62,109 nucleotides of DNA from CALCKU01 sp964534845 (GTDB taxonomy: Bacteria > Pseudomonadota > Alphaproteobacteria > Caulobacterales > Maricaulaceae), in assembly GCA_964534845.1 (NCBI GenBank), contig CAZHPV010000010.1, positions 1-62,109 of the forward strand. The letters run 5' to 3'. The notes under the pieces were generated by a model that saw only the letters and a list, made by a program, of their open reading frames with translations, made no database searches and had not been told where the DNA came from. Each line of letters begins with the position of its first letter. Position 1 is the stretch's first letter. The position numbers and the translations under genes were made by a program. This document shows, piece after piece, positions 35,030-44,907 of this stretch.

Positions 35030-35662
35030 ATGTTCATAAAACAGATTTTAGCGTTGGGTTTGTTTTCCCTTTGCGTAGCCTGCTCTGGTCCTGCGTCCCA
35101 ACAAAATACAAACTCTCAAGCTGCAAATGCTGAAAAACTCGAGGCGAATTGGTATCTCAATCCTGCACAATCCGGCATTAATTATACGACAATTAAAGGC
35201 GGCGGGACGGCAGAAAATAACTATTTCACCCGGATTGACGGCACAGTAAGCCCGCAGGGTGCGGCCGAAATTTCGATCACGCTGGATAGTTTGGTCACGA
35301 ATATTGATACGCGCGATTCTCGTATGAAGGAATTTGTATTTGATACACCAAAATTTCCTGTCGCCAGTATCAAGACGACGATTGATATGCAGGGGTTGAG
35401 CGGACTACGCAAAGGCGGACAAAAAGCCTATGAGGCCAATATTGATGTCTCGTTAAAAGATATTACCGCAAGCTTTGCGGCCCAGACCCTCGTGACGCGT
35501 TTGGGACCCAATAAGGTTTTGGTCAGCTCAGCCGCGCCGATCTATGTTCATGCTGATGATTTTGGTTTGCAGGCAGGCGTAGACAAATTACAGGAATTGG
35601 CTAAACTTTCTTCAATCACACCAGTCGTGCCGGTCTCATTTTCATTAATGTTTGAAAGATAA
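35030..35662 (+). CDS. YceI-family lipoprotein
   Basis: A 210-residue periplasmic protein with a lipoprotein signal (MFIKQILALGLFSLCVAC, lipid Cys at 18), then a YceI-like lipocalin barrel: WYLNPAQSGINYTTIKGG, FTRIDGTVSP, SLVTNIDTRDSRMKEFVFDTPKFP and the late PVSFSLMFER. YceI proteins bind isoprenoid-like lipids. An ATG at 34958 extends the frame, but GGGGTG just before ATG 35030 and the signal peptide fix the start. It stands alone. Confidence 0.86.
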   Translation: MFIKQILALGLFSLCVACSGPASQQNTNSQAANAEKLEANWYLNPAQSGINYTTIKGGGTAENNYFTRIDGTVSPQGAAEISITLDSLVTNIDTRDSRMKEFVFDTPKFPVASIKTTIDMQGLSGLRKGGQKAYEANIDVSLKDITASFAAQTLVTRLGPNKVLVSSAAPIYVHADDFGLQAGVDKLQELAKLSSITPVVPVSFSLMFER

Positions 35663-35776
35663 GCTGGTCTTCAAGACGATTACGGGCGAAAATCAAGGCT
35701 ATGTGATTGAGAGTGATTTAAGATTTGCATGGTTTTCGCATAGAAAACTTACATAATTAGAAAATAATTTTGAGAG

Positions 35777-37282
35777 ATGCCTGACGTGCAATCCGTTAAA
35801 ACGATTGGATATTTTATCCTGTTTTCGAGCCTATGGCTTCTAGCAGCCTGTAGTACAGGGCCCACGCAAAAGGTCGCTATAAAAGAAATCTATCAACAAT
35901 CGGCGCAATATCATTTACCGGACAGGAATCCGATTATCGTTATTCCCGGTATTTTAGGCTCCCGTCTTGTCGATGATGTGAGCGGCCAAACCGTCTGGGG
36001 GGCGTTTCGGGCCGATTATGCAGACCCGGCAACGGCTGACGGCCGTCAACTTATTGCGCTTCCTTTGGATAGTTCATCAACTGACTTAAGCCATATTAGA
36101 GGTGAAACCGGGCAAGTTAGCAAAGCACTTAGTCGTGTTGTGCCGGACGGGGTGTTGGAAAATCTGGAACTCGATCTGGTGGGTTTTCCTATCACCATAC
36201 AGGCTTATGCGGGTATTTTAACAACGCTTGGTGCCGGGGGGTATCGGGACCAATCATTGGGACTGAATACGATTAATTACGGTACAGATCATTTTACCTG
36301 TTTCCAGTTCGATTACGACTGGCGACGCGATATTGCCTATAATGCCAAAAAATTCAGCGAATTTATCGAGGCTCGCCGCCGCGAGGTTCAGTTCCAATAT
36401 GCAAAGCAATACGGTATTCACAATGCTAATGTAAAATTCGATATTGCCGCGCATTCAATGGGTGCGCTCTTAACCCGCTATTATTTACGCTATGGGGGTA
36501 AAGCCTTGCCAGAGGACGGGTCTGTTCCCCCTCTTACGTGGGAAGGGGCGCGGGATATTGAACGGGCTGTGTTAATTGCCCCGCCAAATGGAGGAGCACT
36601 TGAGGCCTTTGATCAATTACGTGAGGGTTTTAATACGGGCCGTCCCATACTGCCTCATTATCCCGCCGCGATTTTAGGAACATTTCCGTCGGTCTATCAA
36701 TTGCTACCGCGTTCCAGACATGGGGCTTTCGTGTGGGACGGGGACGAAACAAATCCTGTGGAAAATATGTTAGATCCTGTGCTTTGGCAGGATATGGGGT
36801 GGGGTCTGGCGGCCGATGATAAATCTACGCAAGAAATATTGGCGCAGCTTCTGCCTGAAATTCAAGATGCCGACCAGCGCCGCGATGTCGCGATCGCGTT
36901 TCAAGCCAATGCACTTGAGCGGGCTCGCCAGTTCCAAACGGCAATCGATCGGCCCGCCAAGCCGCCACGGGGTGTTGAGCTATTTCTTGTTGCCGGAGAT
37001 GCGGAGTCAGTTCCCGCGGTTGTTTCTATTGATAGTCAAAATGGTGATGTCGATGTTTTACGCTTCGCGCCGGGCGATAAAACAGTATTACGCTCCAGCG
37101 CGTTAATGGATGAACGGATTGGCGGGGTATGGAAACCTGTTTTGCAAACCCCGATAGAATGGACCTCGGTTTTATTTGTGCCTTCAGAGCATAGGAAAAT
37201 CACCAGCCATCCTGTTTTTGAGGACAATGTACTTTATTGGTTGTTAGAAGAGCCGCGCCGCACGCGCACATATAGCCCTTAG
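35777..37282 (+). CDS. LCAT-like alpha/beta-hydrolase lipoprotein
   Basis: A 501-residue protein with a lipoprotein signal (LWLLAAC, Cys at 25), then a lecithin:cholesterol acyltransferase-like fold: PIIVIPGILGSRL (oxyanion strand), FDYDWRRDI, and the nucleophile elbow IAAHSMGALLTRYYL (Ser near 227), followed by APPNGG. LCAT/PDAT relatives transfer or hydrolyse acyl groups of lipids. A role on envelope lipids at the outer membrane is likely, but the substrate is unknown. It is followed by an amidohydrolase gene at 48 bases. Confidence 0.82.
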   Translation: MPDVQSVKTIGYFILFSSLWLLAACSTGPTQKVAIKEIYQQSAQYHLPDRNPIIVIPGILGSRLVDDVSGQTVWGAFRADYADPATADGRQLIALPLDSSSTDLSHIRGETGQVSKALSRVVPDGVLENLELDLVGFPITIQAYAGILTTLGAGGYRDQSLGLNTINYGTDHFTCFQFDYDWRRDIAYNAKKFSEFIEARRREVQFQYAKQYGIHNANVKFDIAAHSMGALLTRYYLRYGGKALPEDGSVPPLTWEGARDIERAVLIAPPNGGALEAFDQLREGFNTGRPILPHYPAAILGTFPSVYQLLPRSRHGAFVWDGDETNPVENMLDPVLWQDMGWGLAADDKSTQEILAQLLPEIQDADQRRDVAIAFQANALERARQFQTAIDRPAKPPRGVELFLVAGDAESVPAVVSIDSQNGDVDVLRFAPGDKTVLRSSALMDERIGGVWKPVLQTPIEWTSVLFVPSEHRKITSHPVFEDNVLYWLLEEPRRTRTYSP

Positions 37283-37330
37283 CGTAAGAAAGACGCTGGC
37301 ACAAAGGGCTTGATAGGGTTAAGAAAGTCC

Positions 37331-38062
37331 ATGATTCCAGCGTTTGAAACCCTTAAGGCGACCACACACTTTCCGATGTTTGTTTTCGGAGACCATGCCT
37401 CGAAATTCATCCCAAAGCCTTTCAAAAATCTTGGGCTCTCGGGGGCGGATTTAAGTCGGCATATAGCTTGGGATATCGGAACGGATACGCTGGTCCGCGC
37501 GCTGTGTGCTCATTTTGGATGTGCAGGCCAAGTGGCCAAAATTTCTCGTCTTGTCATCGATATGAACCGAGACCCAAAAGCCAACGGTCTTATTCCACAA
37601 GAGAGCGACGGGACCGCTATTGCGGGTAATCAAAATCTAACACGGGCGCAATCTGATACCCGGCGAGAGGCTTATTATCAGCCTTACCATAAAGCCCTTG
37701 CGCAAAATTTGGCTAATCTGCCAGCTAAAACGCTGATTTTATCCATGCATAGTTTCACGCCTCAAATTCGCGGTGATGCGCCGCGTCAAACCGATATCGG
37801 GCTTTTGGTAAAACATGACCGTGCTACAGCCAAAAAGTTTCAGTCCCTAATGCGAGGGTTTGATCCTTCACTAAATATTGATATAAACAAGCCTTATTCA
37901 GCCTATGATTTAAACTACACAATTGATAAACATATTGTGCCGCGCGGCTTTCGTCATCTTGTGATAGAGGTGCGCCAAGACCATATTGAAACTGAGGACA
38001 CAGCCTTGGATATGGCAGCAAATATGGCGGTCTTGTTAGAAGCGCTTTTGGCGCTAAAATAA
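37331..38062 (+). CDS. N-formylglutamate amidohydrolase
   Basis: A 243-residue FGase-family protein. Typical segments are FGDHASKFIPKPF (metal-binding His), HIAWDIGTDTLVRAL, SRLVIDMNRDP, ILSMHSFTPQ and the closing LVIEVRQDHI. Members release formate from N-formylglutamate in histidine breakdown, but many alphaproteobacterial copies without hut neighbours have unknown roles, as here. An in-frame TTG at 37310 precedes ATG 37331; I prefer the ATG. The msrA gene follows 19 bases on. Confidence 0.85.
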   Translation: MIPAFETLKATTHFPMFVFGDHASKFIPKPFKNLGLSGADLSRHIAWDIGTDTLVRALCAHFGCAGQVAKISRLVIDMNRDPKANGLIPQESDGTAIAGNQNLTRAQSDTRREAYYQPYHKALAQNLANLPAKTLILSMHSFTPQIRGDAPRQTDIGLLVKHDRATAKKFQSLMRGFDPSLNIDINKPYSAYDLNYTIDKHIVPRGFRHLVIEVRQDHIETEDTALDMAANMAVLLEALLALK

Positions 38063-38081
38063 GAAAACCTAGGAGAGAATT

Positions 38082-38660
38082 ATGTTGGCCCTGCACACAA
38101 AACATTTTGTCAATGGAAATGATATGTTCGCCCCTTATCCTGAAGGCTATGAGCACGTCTTATTGGGCATGGGGTGTTTTTGGGGCGCCGAACGTATTTT
38201 TTGGAAACTGCCGGGCGTCTATGTCACCTCCGTTGGCTATGCTGGCGGACATCATCCCGCACCGGATTACAAATCAACCTGCACCGGTGCAACAGGTCAC
38301 GCCGAGGTTGTAGATGTGGTTTATGACCCATCAGTAATTACATTTGCTGAAATATTAAAAGTATTTTTTGAAAATCACGACCCAACCCAAGGAAACCGTC
38401 AGGGAAATGATACAGGCCCTCAATACCGCTCGGCGATTTACACCTATAAAGAGGCGCATTTATCTGCTGCCAAAGACGCCGCTTCGCGCTACGCCCTTGC
38501 TTATGGACGCGCGGTGACAACTGAAATCACCCCCGCCGATATTTATCATCCGGCAGAGGATTATCATCAGCAATATCTTGCAAAAAACCCGCAGGGCTAT
38601 TGTATGCACGGACCAACGGGTATTGTCTGTCCTTTACCTCAGACAGAAACTGTGTCTTAG
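38082..38660 (+). CDS. msrA: Peptide-methionine (S)-S-oxide reductase, cytosolic form
   Basis: A 192-residue MsrA with no signal peptide. The catalytic Cys32 is in LGMGCFWGAERIFW, followed by GYAGGHHPAPDYKSTCTGATGHAEVV and FFENHDPTQGNRQGNDTGPQYRS, all classic. AGGAGA stands at good distance from the ATG. It is the second MsrA of the window and, unlike the lipoprotein at 25328, should act on cytosolic proteins. Its stop overlaps by a few bases the stop of the convergent SH3 gene. Confidence 0.95.
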   Translation: MLALHTKHFVNGNDMFAPYPEGYEHVLLGMGCFWGAERIFWKLPGVYVTSVGYAGGHHPAPDYKSTCTGATGHAEVVDVVYDPSVITFAEILKVFFENHDPTQGNRQGNDTGPQYRSAIYTYKEAHLSAAKDAASRYALAYGRAVTTEITPADIYHPAEDYHQQYLAKNPQGYCMHGPTGIVCPLPQTETVS

Positions 38661-39406
38661 AAGCTTTCACCCTTATATTTACAGGCAAAATTTCCAATCG
38701 CTTTTACGGTTGCATTAGGCTCATAATCCGGAACTATGGGTCGGTCTACGGCTTTATTGGCTGAAACCGTTTTGGACCGGGCAATATTTAACTTGGCCTG
38801 ACGTTCCATCATCACATAATTAAAGCCTTCGCCCAGAAACTTGATTTCGGGGTTTTCCTGATCCTGACACTTAATATGATGCTTCATAAAATAGGGGCCT
38901 GCCCGAAAATTTTGACGGGTGACTATCAGTTTTTCGTTTTCTGCCGGCGTACGAATAGATGTAGCGTGTAGGCGTGCTGATCTATCTCCGGGCACTCTGA
39001 TCTTTTTTAAGATAATATCGGATGAAGACGAATTGGCCCGAGAAAAGCGTTTGCTTTTCGCTTTACTATCATAATTTGTCCAAGTGATGGGTGTGTTGGT
39101 CAGGTAATCTGCGTTTATCCAGCGCGCAGTATTACCATCTGGTGTGATCCGGACCCAGTTCTCAAAGCTCTCATAGGCTTTGATTTTTTTGCCAAGCTCT
39201 AATATGCCAACGACATTTCCCGCGACGGGATTGTCGCGAATGCTAAGTTGATCTGCTTCCACCCAATAGGGAATAGGTTCGACTTTGCGAATAATTTTAC
39301 GCCTAGGCTGATCTGGGTTTTCGACAGATTGTGCGGAAACTGGTGCGGCTAGGGTAAGTGTCAAACCGCCGGTTAACGCGATAAGTGATAAGTACCGAAT
39401 ATACAT
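38657..39406 (-). CDS. Exported SH3-domain protein
   Basis: A 249-residue protein with a signal peptide (MYIRYLSLIALTGGLTLTLAAPVSAQ). After it come two bacterial SH3-like stretches: WVEADQLSIRDNPVAGNVVGILELGKKI with WVRITPDGNTARWINADYL, a common wall-binding or protein-binding module. The C-terminal half has no known domain but four Cys residues overall. Function unknown; periplasmic location is likely. The open frame begins at 39454, but AAAGG precedes ATG 39406, which starts the signal peptide. Confidence 0.75.
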   Translation of the reverse strand: MYIRYLSLIALTGGLTLTLAAPVSAQSVENPDQPRRKIIRKVEPIPYWVEADQLSIRDNPVAGNVVGILELGKKIKAYESFENWVRITPDGNTARWINADYLTNTPITWTNYDSKAKSKRFSRANSSSSDIILKKIRVPGDRSARLHATSIRTPAENEKLIVTRQNFRAGPYFMKHHIKCQDQENPEIKFLGEGFNYVMMERQAKLNIARSKTVSANKAVDRPIVPDYEPNATVKAIGNFACKYKGESF

Positions 39407-39532
39407 GATAGACCTTTCTAAAAGTGCTCTCATCCCTTTATTCAAGTTTTCCAATTCATATCTCGCCCATCAGCAATCATATTAAGGTTAATAATTTTAT
39501 AATCTGTGTGATTGTGGTCGCTTAAGCGAAAC

Positions 39533-39997
39533 CTAATATGGGGTGCCGTCTTTGCGGCATTTGGCGCGTATAGCCGTTCCATTAGCGGGTAAGTCCAGAT
39601 CAATATCAGGATAGCGGCAATGATCTATTTCCGGTTTTCTTGAGCCGATGACGAGCAATTCAACAGGGGCATCGCTGTGGTTAATTAAATGATGTCCATT
39701 ACCGTCCCCGGCCGGATGGGCGCAGCTTTCCCCGGCTGCCAGCAGAGTTTCGCCTTCGTCATCATGCAGGGTTGGGTGACCTGACAAAATATAAATAAAC
39801 TCATCTTCGGCGCTGTGGTGGTGGCGCTGCGAGGCCCAGCAGCCCGGCGGAAGTGTAACAAGATGAACTCCGATTTGGGTAAGGCCTCCCGCATCCGATA
39901 GACGTTTCGTAAGCCGGTCTTTACACGGTTCGTTAAATGCAGCTGGATAGCCAGTGCCTAAGCTGATTTGCACTTTATCGGCATTGATCTTAGGCAT
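39533..39997 (-). CDS. Cupin-domain protein
   Basis: A 154-residue single cupin. The metal-binding motif 1 reads HHHSAEDEFIYILSG and motif 2 HPAGDGNGHHLINHSD, giving the expected His/His/Glu and late His set. No catalytic role can be named; small cupins of this type are often sugar- or metabolite-binding. It lies 28 bases after terC on the same strand, so they may share a transcript. Confidence 0.85.
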   Translation of the reverse strand: MPKINADKVQISLGTGYPAAFNEPCKDRLTKRLSDAGGLTQIGVHLVTLPPGCWASQRHHHSAEDEFIYILSGHPTLHDDEGETLLAAGESCAHPAGDGNGHHLINHSDAPVELLVIGSRKPEIDHCRYPDIDLDLPANGTAIRAKCRKDGTPY

Positions 39998-40025
39998 GAC
40001 TGTTCAGTCCTTTCTGGGCATTTGA

Positions 40026-40886
40026 TTATCCGTGATGCTTATCTTTGCTCCCGGGTTTCAACTCCCCCAAAAGCTCTGCCTCTCTTTGCGCCCATAGACG
40101 TTTTTGGTATTTATTTGACAGTATATCGGTGATCACCAATACGCCAATAACAAGATAGAAACTTGATTTGCTCATAGCATTAATTTGGAAGCCGAACAGT
40201 TTCAGATGGGCCAAATGTGCGCCTTCTGTTACGAGCAATACGCCGACAAGGAATAAAATAAATAAACCCAAAACCTGATACATGCGGTTTTTCTTTAGAA
40301 AGTCTGTGACCGCGTCAGCTAGTAAGATCATAGCAATGCCTGAGGCAATAATGGCGATGACCATGAGCGGTACTTGATATGAAACTGCTCCCGTGACTTC
40401 GTCTTTGACAGAAGCGATCGCCATGGCCGACAAAATAGAATCAAACGAGAAAACTAGGTTCATCATTACGATGAGCGCTGTGGCTTTCATGACAGAGCGC
40501 GCGCCTGAGCCGTCACTATGCTCAATATGATCAACCACTAAGAGGTGATTAATCTCTTTAATCGCCGTATAGATAATGAAGCCTCCGCCGAAAAGTGTAA
40601 CAAGGGCCTGCATGGTAAACTCACCATGGATGATATTGCCAAGATGTATGGAAAATAAGGGTTTTGCGAGTGCGCCGAAAAGCCCGACAATTATGAATAG
40701 GAGGATAATCCTGAGCGCAACGGCAATACCAATTCCCCATTGGCGAACTTTTTTGGCATCTTTTGGATCTTTGACCTTATTACTTTCAATCGCAATATAG
40801 AGTAAGTTGTCAAAGCCAAGCACAGCTTGGAGCAAAATAAGCATAAAGAGGGTAAATAATGCCTCAAGCGTCAATAGGTCAGCCAT
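40026..40886 (-). CDS. TerC-family integral membrane protein
   Basis: A 286-residue inner-membrane protein with about seven to eight helices. Acidic metal-site motifs of the family are seen: LQAVLGFDNLLYIAI and NLVFSFDSILSAMAIA, the paired F-D-N/S segments conserved in TerC proteins. Members export manganese or act in metalation of exported proteins; the tellurite name is historical. It stands upstream of the cupin gene, possibly as an operon. Substrate here is inferred only from the family. Confidence 0.88.
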   Translation of the reverse strand: MADLLTLEALFTLFMLILLQAVLGFDNLLYIAIESNKVKDPKDAKKVRQWGIGIAVALRIILLFIIVGLFGALAKPLFSIHLGNIIHGEFTMQALVTLFGGGFIIYTAIKEINHLLVVDHIEHSDGSGARSVMKATALIVMMNLVFSFDSILSAMAIASVKDEVTGAVSYQVPLMVIAIIASGIAMILLADAVTDFLKKNRMYQVLGLFILFLVGVLLVTEGAHLAHLKLFGFQINAMSKSSFYLVIGVLVITDILSNKYQKRLWAQREAELLGELKPGSKDKHHG

Positions 40887-41026
40887 GATATCTCCTTATT
40901 CGCAATTTGTGTTTTAGACAGTCTTTATAGTGCATTGCCCAAATCACAATTGCCTCAAATTCGGAGAGGACATTAAACAATCTATTAAGATTCGCCTAGA
41001 GTCTGGGTGATATTTATTTTGAGGGC

Positions 41027-42136
41027 TTAGGGGAGGGCGATATAGCCCTGTTCCGAGAGCCTTTTAAGCGTATGCAAAGCGACTTTTCGACCAAGGGCCA
41101 AGCCTTCTTCATTAGAAAAAGAAAAGTGTATTCCGCCATAAATACGGCTGAGCCCCGCCTCATCGGCAGCGGCGTTAAAAGAATCATAGCAGCGCTTAAG
41201 GCCGCGAAGCTCGATGGCGGCTGATTGCATGCAGAAAGCTTGCTGGCCGAAAAAGGCTGTCAAAATGCCCGCGCCTGCACCGCTAAAGGTAGAGTGTCCC
41301 GACACATATTCAGGGTGGAACGGATTTTCCATCATCGGGGTCCAGTCAATGAAATTTGGATTAGCGACGGCAATTGCGGTTTGAGGTCGCCAATATTGGT
41401 AATGATATTTTGCGTCCCATGCGGCAATTCCGGCATCGTATAGGGCAATATTTAAGGCCAGAAAAAGCTCTCTTTTCTTTTGGGGTTCCCAATTTTGACT
41501 CATTTTAAGGGCAATAAGGTTCCAGCGCCCGGGCGGTGAAATAGTGCCAAGGCCGTCTGCCCAGAACCGCGCCGTAATAGACTGGTCGGCAATGCGGGTT
41601 TCGCTAGTGTCTTCACCCAACGAAAACACTTCTTCTAGGGCGGCTTCATAGGCAGGAGAGCGTGTCGGCGGCGGAGCAGGCGGGCGAAACCTATTCGCGT
41701 GGCCGATTTCCAAGGGCGTGTTTTGTGCCCATTGCGGCGCAATAATAGGCCGACCATTTGGCACCCATGAACCCGACGGGGTGAACGCTTGTTCAGGGGC
41801 TTGTGCTGGTAATCTTTTGTAAAAATGACCGGCTTTTAGAGGGGCAGCGTTATAAAGCGCGATAGCCGTTTGCACGTAATGGCGAGAGGCCTCGGGAGCT
41901 TCTATGAGGTGAGAGCGAACAGTTTGAAAAGCGTTTTCAAAGGCTGTGTCTAATGTTTGAATGTTATGTGAGAGGCCTTGTGCTTGATGCGGCGTGTTGT
42001 ATTCGCTCACCTTATTTTGGGCCCAGACAAGCTGTGGAATAAGACTGCTAAATAAAAGACAGGCTATTGCCCGGACAGTCTTTGAGACAGACTTCGAGAC
42101 TATAGGTGAAAGTTCTTCGCGCCCAGTTTTCATCAT
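41027..42136 (-). CDS. Vanadium-dependent haloperoxidase / PAP2-related exported protein
   Basis: A 369-residue exported protein with a signal peptide ending near VWAQ. The three vanadate/phosphate-site motifs of this superfamily are visible: KYHYQYWRPQTAI, EYVSGHSTFSGAGAG and SRIYGGIHFSFSNEEG. These fit bacterial vanadium-haloperoxidase-like proteins, which share their core with PAP2 acid phosphatases. Halide oxidation cannot be confirmed from sequence; a phosphatase is the main alternative. It is divergent from lysS. ATG 42133 just after the first is an equal choice of start. Confidence 0.82.
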   Translation of the reverse strand: MMKTGREELSPIVSKSVSKTVRAIACLLFSSLIPQLVWAQNKVSEYNTPHQAQGLSHNIQTLDTAFENAFQTVRSHLIEAPEASRHYVQTAIALYNAAPLKAGHFYKRLPAQAPEQAFTPSGSWVPNGRPIIAPQWAQNTPLEIGHANRFRPPAPPPTRSPAYEAALEEVFSLGEDTSETRIADQSITARFWADGLGTISPPGRWNLIALKMSQNWEPQKKRELFLALNIALYDAGIAAWDAKYHYQYWRPQTAIAVANPNFIDWTPMMENPFHPEYVSGHSTFSGAGAGILTAFFGQQAFCMQSAAIELRGLKRCYDSFNAAADEAGLSRIYGGIHFSFSNEEGLALGRKVALHTLKRLSEQGYIALP

Positions 42137-42284
42137 GACGTCTTTTAGACTTAAACGGCCTAGCAGGCAATGGCTTGAAATGAGCCGTCATGAGACCGTG
42201 ATTTATATGACACCCGAGTGGCGGGCGGCGGTTGACCTTTCTGGTTTAGGGCTCTATTTGCGAGCGCTAAGAAAAGGACACATT

Positions 42285-43901
42285 ATGTCAAACCTGCTCC
42301 AAGATATTGATCCTATATATCAGTCTGCGAAAGCCTGGCCCTTCGAGCAAGCTCGGCTTGTGCTTAAACGGTTGGAAATTGAGAAAAAACGCGGAATTGA
42401 TCGCGGTGATCGTCCTGTGATTTTCGAGACCGGATATGGACCATCTGGCTTGCCGCATATCGGAACCTTTGGTGAGGTCGCCCGCACGACCATGGTTCTT
42501 AACGCTTTTCGGGCTTTAACAGGCGATAAAATCCCAACCAAGCTTATTGCTTTTTCTGATGATATGGACGGGTTTCGTAAAGTGCCGGATAATATGCCCA
42601 ATCCCGATATGCTTAAAACGCACTTGGGCAAGCCACTTACAGATGTGCCCGATCCCTTTGGCACCCATGATAGCTATGCTGGTCATAATAATGACAAGCT
42701 AAAACAATTTCTGGATAGTTTTGGTTTTGATTATGAATTTATGAGTTCGACCGAGGAATATCGCGGCGGGAATTTTGACGATATATTGTTAAAGGCGACG
42801 GAAAAATATCAAGATATTATGGATGTTATGTTGCCAACGCTTGGACCTGAGCGACGGGCGACCTATTCGCCATTTTTACCGATTTCTCCGACAACGGGCC
42901 GCGTGCTTTATGTGCCGATGAAAAATGTCGATGCCCGAAACGGGATGATCACATTTGAGGATGAAGACGGCACAGATGTGACCCTGGCTGTGACGGGCGG
43001 AAATGTGAAAATGCAATGGAAGCCTGATTTTGGCATGCGCTGGGCCAAGCTGGGCGTGGATTTTGAAATGTTTGGCAAAGACCATCAGGCCAATGCTGGC
43101 GTCTACTCGAAAATTTGTAAAATTTTGGGTGCCTTACCGCCTGTGCAATATGTCTATGAGCTTTTTCTGGATGATAAGGGTGAGAAGATTTCCAAATCAA
43201 AAGGCAATGGGATTGCGGTGGAAGATTGGCTATATTATGCCATGCCTGAAAGCCTTGCTTTTTATATGTTCCAAAAGCCGCGCACGGCGAAACGCCTGTT
43301 TTTTGACGTTATCCCAAAAGCCACGGATGAATATTTTCAACATTTAAAAGCCTACCCAGACCAGAGCCCGGATAAGCAGATTGCCAATCCCGTATGGCAT
43401 ATTCACAACACTGAGCCGCCTCGGGACGGTACACCTATTAGCTTTGCGCTCTTGCTCAACCTTGTCTCGGCTGCAAATGCATCTGATGCAGATATTTTAT
43501 GGGGCTTTATTGAGCGTTATGAGCCGGGCGCAACACCGCAAGCCTATCCCGTGCTGGACAAGCTGGTTGGTTATGCCGTGCGATATTATGAAAAATTCGT
43601 CAAACCGCATAAAAGCTATAGGCAAGCCAGCGCTGTAGAGCGGGCGGCCCTTACGGACCTTGCCGGCCAGTTAAAAGCCCTTAAGGAAGACGAAAGTCAA
43701 GACGCAGAAGGCTTGCAAACCTTGATTTTTACCGTCGGTAAGGCGCATGAATTTGAGAACTTGCGGGATTGGTTTAAAGCCATATATGAAGTCTGTATGG
43801 GGCAATCCCAAGGGCCACGATTTGGGTCATTTGTAGCGATATATGGTGCTCAGGAAACCGCGGCTTTGATCGAATCAGCCCTGAATGGGCAGCTATCATA
43901 A
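42285..43901 (+). CDS. lysK: Lysyl-tRNA synthetase, class I
   Basis: A 538-residue class I enzyme that charges tRNA-Lys. The HIGH-type motif is GPSGLPHIGTFGE (about 52-64) and the KMSKS-type motif EKISKSKGNGIA (about residue 300). This class occurs in archaea and in many alphaproteobacteria in place of the class II enzyme. The frame is open upstream to 41994 across the opposite gene, but ATG 42285 has AAGGAC in front and begins MSNLLQDIDPIYQSAKAWPFEQA, the usual family start. It stands alone. Confidence 0.95.
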   Translation: MSNLLQDIDPIYQSAKAWPFEQARLVLKRLEIEKKRGIDRGDRPVIFETGYGPSGLPHIGTFGEVARTTMVLNAFRALTGDKIPTKLIAFSDDMDGFRKVPDNMPNPDMLKTHLGKPLTDVPDPFGTHDSYAGHNNDKLKQFLDSFGFDYEFMSSTEEYRGGNFDDILLKATEKYQDIMDVMLPTLGPERRATYSPFLPISPTTGRVLYVPMKNVDARNGMITFEDEDGTDVTLAVTGGNVKMQWKPDFGMRWAKLGVDFEMFGKDHQANAGVYSKICKILGALPPVQYVYELFLDDKGEKISKSKGNGIAVEDWLYYAMPESLAFYMFQKPRTAKRLFFDVIPKATDEYFQHLKAYPDQSPDKQIANPVWHIHNTEPPRDGTPISFALLLNLVSAANASDADILWGFIERYEPGATPQAYPVLDKLVGYAVRYYEKFVKPHKSYRQASAVERAALTDLAGQLKALKEDESQDAEGLQTLIFTVGKAHEFENLRDWFKAIYEVCMGQSQGPRFGSFVAIYGAQETAALIESALNGQLS

Positions 43902-44013
43902 AGGCCCAATGCGGCGATTAATGATCGGAATTGTGTAGATTTTGGGCGAAAGCCTGACGTCTCTCTTTAAAGTGATGACAAGTTTTTGAGACTTTTGCTC
44001 CATTTTTTGCTAT

Positions 44014-44904
44014 ATGAATTCTATGTTTCGTATTGGCATCATAACCCTCGCATGTGCCTTAAATTTTGGCATAGTAACGGTGAGTGGGGCAAATACCGCT
44101 CATGACAGGGTTGGGTCTGCCTTAGAGGTAAGCGCGGCTCCGGCCACGACTATAGTGTCTGAAAGCCCGGCCAATTCAATTGATTATGCGCGCAATTTGT
44201 TTTTTCAAGGTGAGTATGAAAAAGCCCGTCAAGCGGGTGAAGCGCTAGGAGTTTCCCAAGGGTCTGCACAAGGATATGCTTTGGCTGCAGAAGCCATGTC
44301 TGCGCAAATTATGCTTGGCTTGTTAGACAAGCCGCATAAGCAATCTAAGCGTGCTTTTGCATTGGCGCAAAAGGCCATTGCTCTCGACCCGGAAGACCAA
44401 GATGCCATAATGCAATATACCCTGACCTATGGTTTTGTTACCCGTACCAGCCTGCCGCTCACGGCTTGGCGTAAAAAATACCCAATGAAATCTCTGGCAT
44501 TGATTGAAGGCTTACAGACCGATTTCCCAGAGGACCCGCGCGCTGATGCTTTATTGGCAGCATGGCATTTGGGTGTCGTTAGAAAAACAGGGGTTAAAAA
44601 TGGTGAGAAATGGTTTGGGGCACGTCTGGACCAGGGTATTGAATTATATGAGAGTGCTATTCGCCGCGCGCCGGATGATATTATCATTCATAGCCATTTC
44701 GCTCTGACCCGTTTTGTGATTGACCCTGAAAATTACGCTAAAGAAACACAAGAACTGCTGGAAAAAATTGCCGCCATGCCGGCTATGACGGCTATAGACC
44801 GGGATGTGCAATCCCGTATGGTAGAAATCTTGGATAATTTTGATAATCCAAAAGTTGCGATTAAAAAGTCTGAGAATTTTCTGGATAGTAAAGCCAGAGC
44901 CTAG
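44014..44904 (+). CDS. Exported TPR-like protein
   Basis: A 296-residue protein with a signal peptide (MNSMFRIGIITLACALNFGIVTVSGAN). The remainder is helical with TPR-like repeats: NLFFQGEYEKARQAGEAL, KRAFALAQKAIALDPEDQDA and GIELYESAIRRAPDDIIIHSHFAL. No enzyme domain is visible. It probably binds protein partners in the periplasm. It is convergent with the S24 regulator gene, which ends three bases away. Confidence 0.7.
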   Translation: MNSMFRIGIITLACALNFGIVTVSGANTAHDRVGSALEVSAAPATTIVSESPANSIDYARNLFFQGEYEKARQAGEALGVSQGSAQGYALAAEAMSAQIMLGLLDKPHKQSKRAFALAQKAIALDPEDQDAIMQYTLTYGFVTRTSLPLTAWRKKYPMKSLALIEGLQTDFPEDPRADALLAAWHLGVVRKTGVKNGEKWFGARLDQGIELYESAIRRAPDDIIIHSHFALTRFVIDPENYAKETQELLEKIAAMPAMTAIDRDVQSRMVEILDNFDNPKVAIKKSENFLDSKARA

Positions 44905-44907
44905 ATA

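Noticed and set aside
41994..42284. 97-residue extension of lysyl-tRNA synthetase
   Set aside because: It lies opposite the haloperoxidase-like gene and lacks a ribosome site; ATG 42285 gives the family start.
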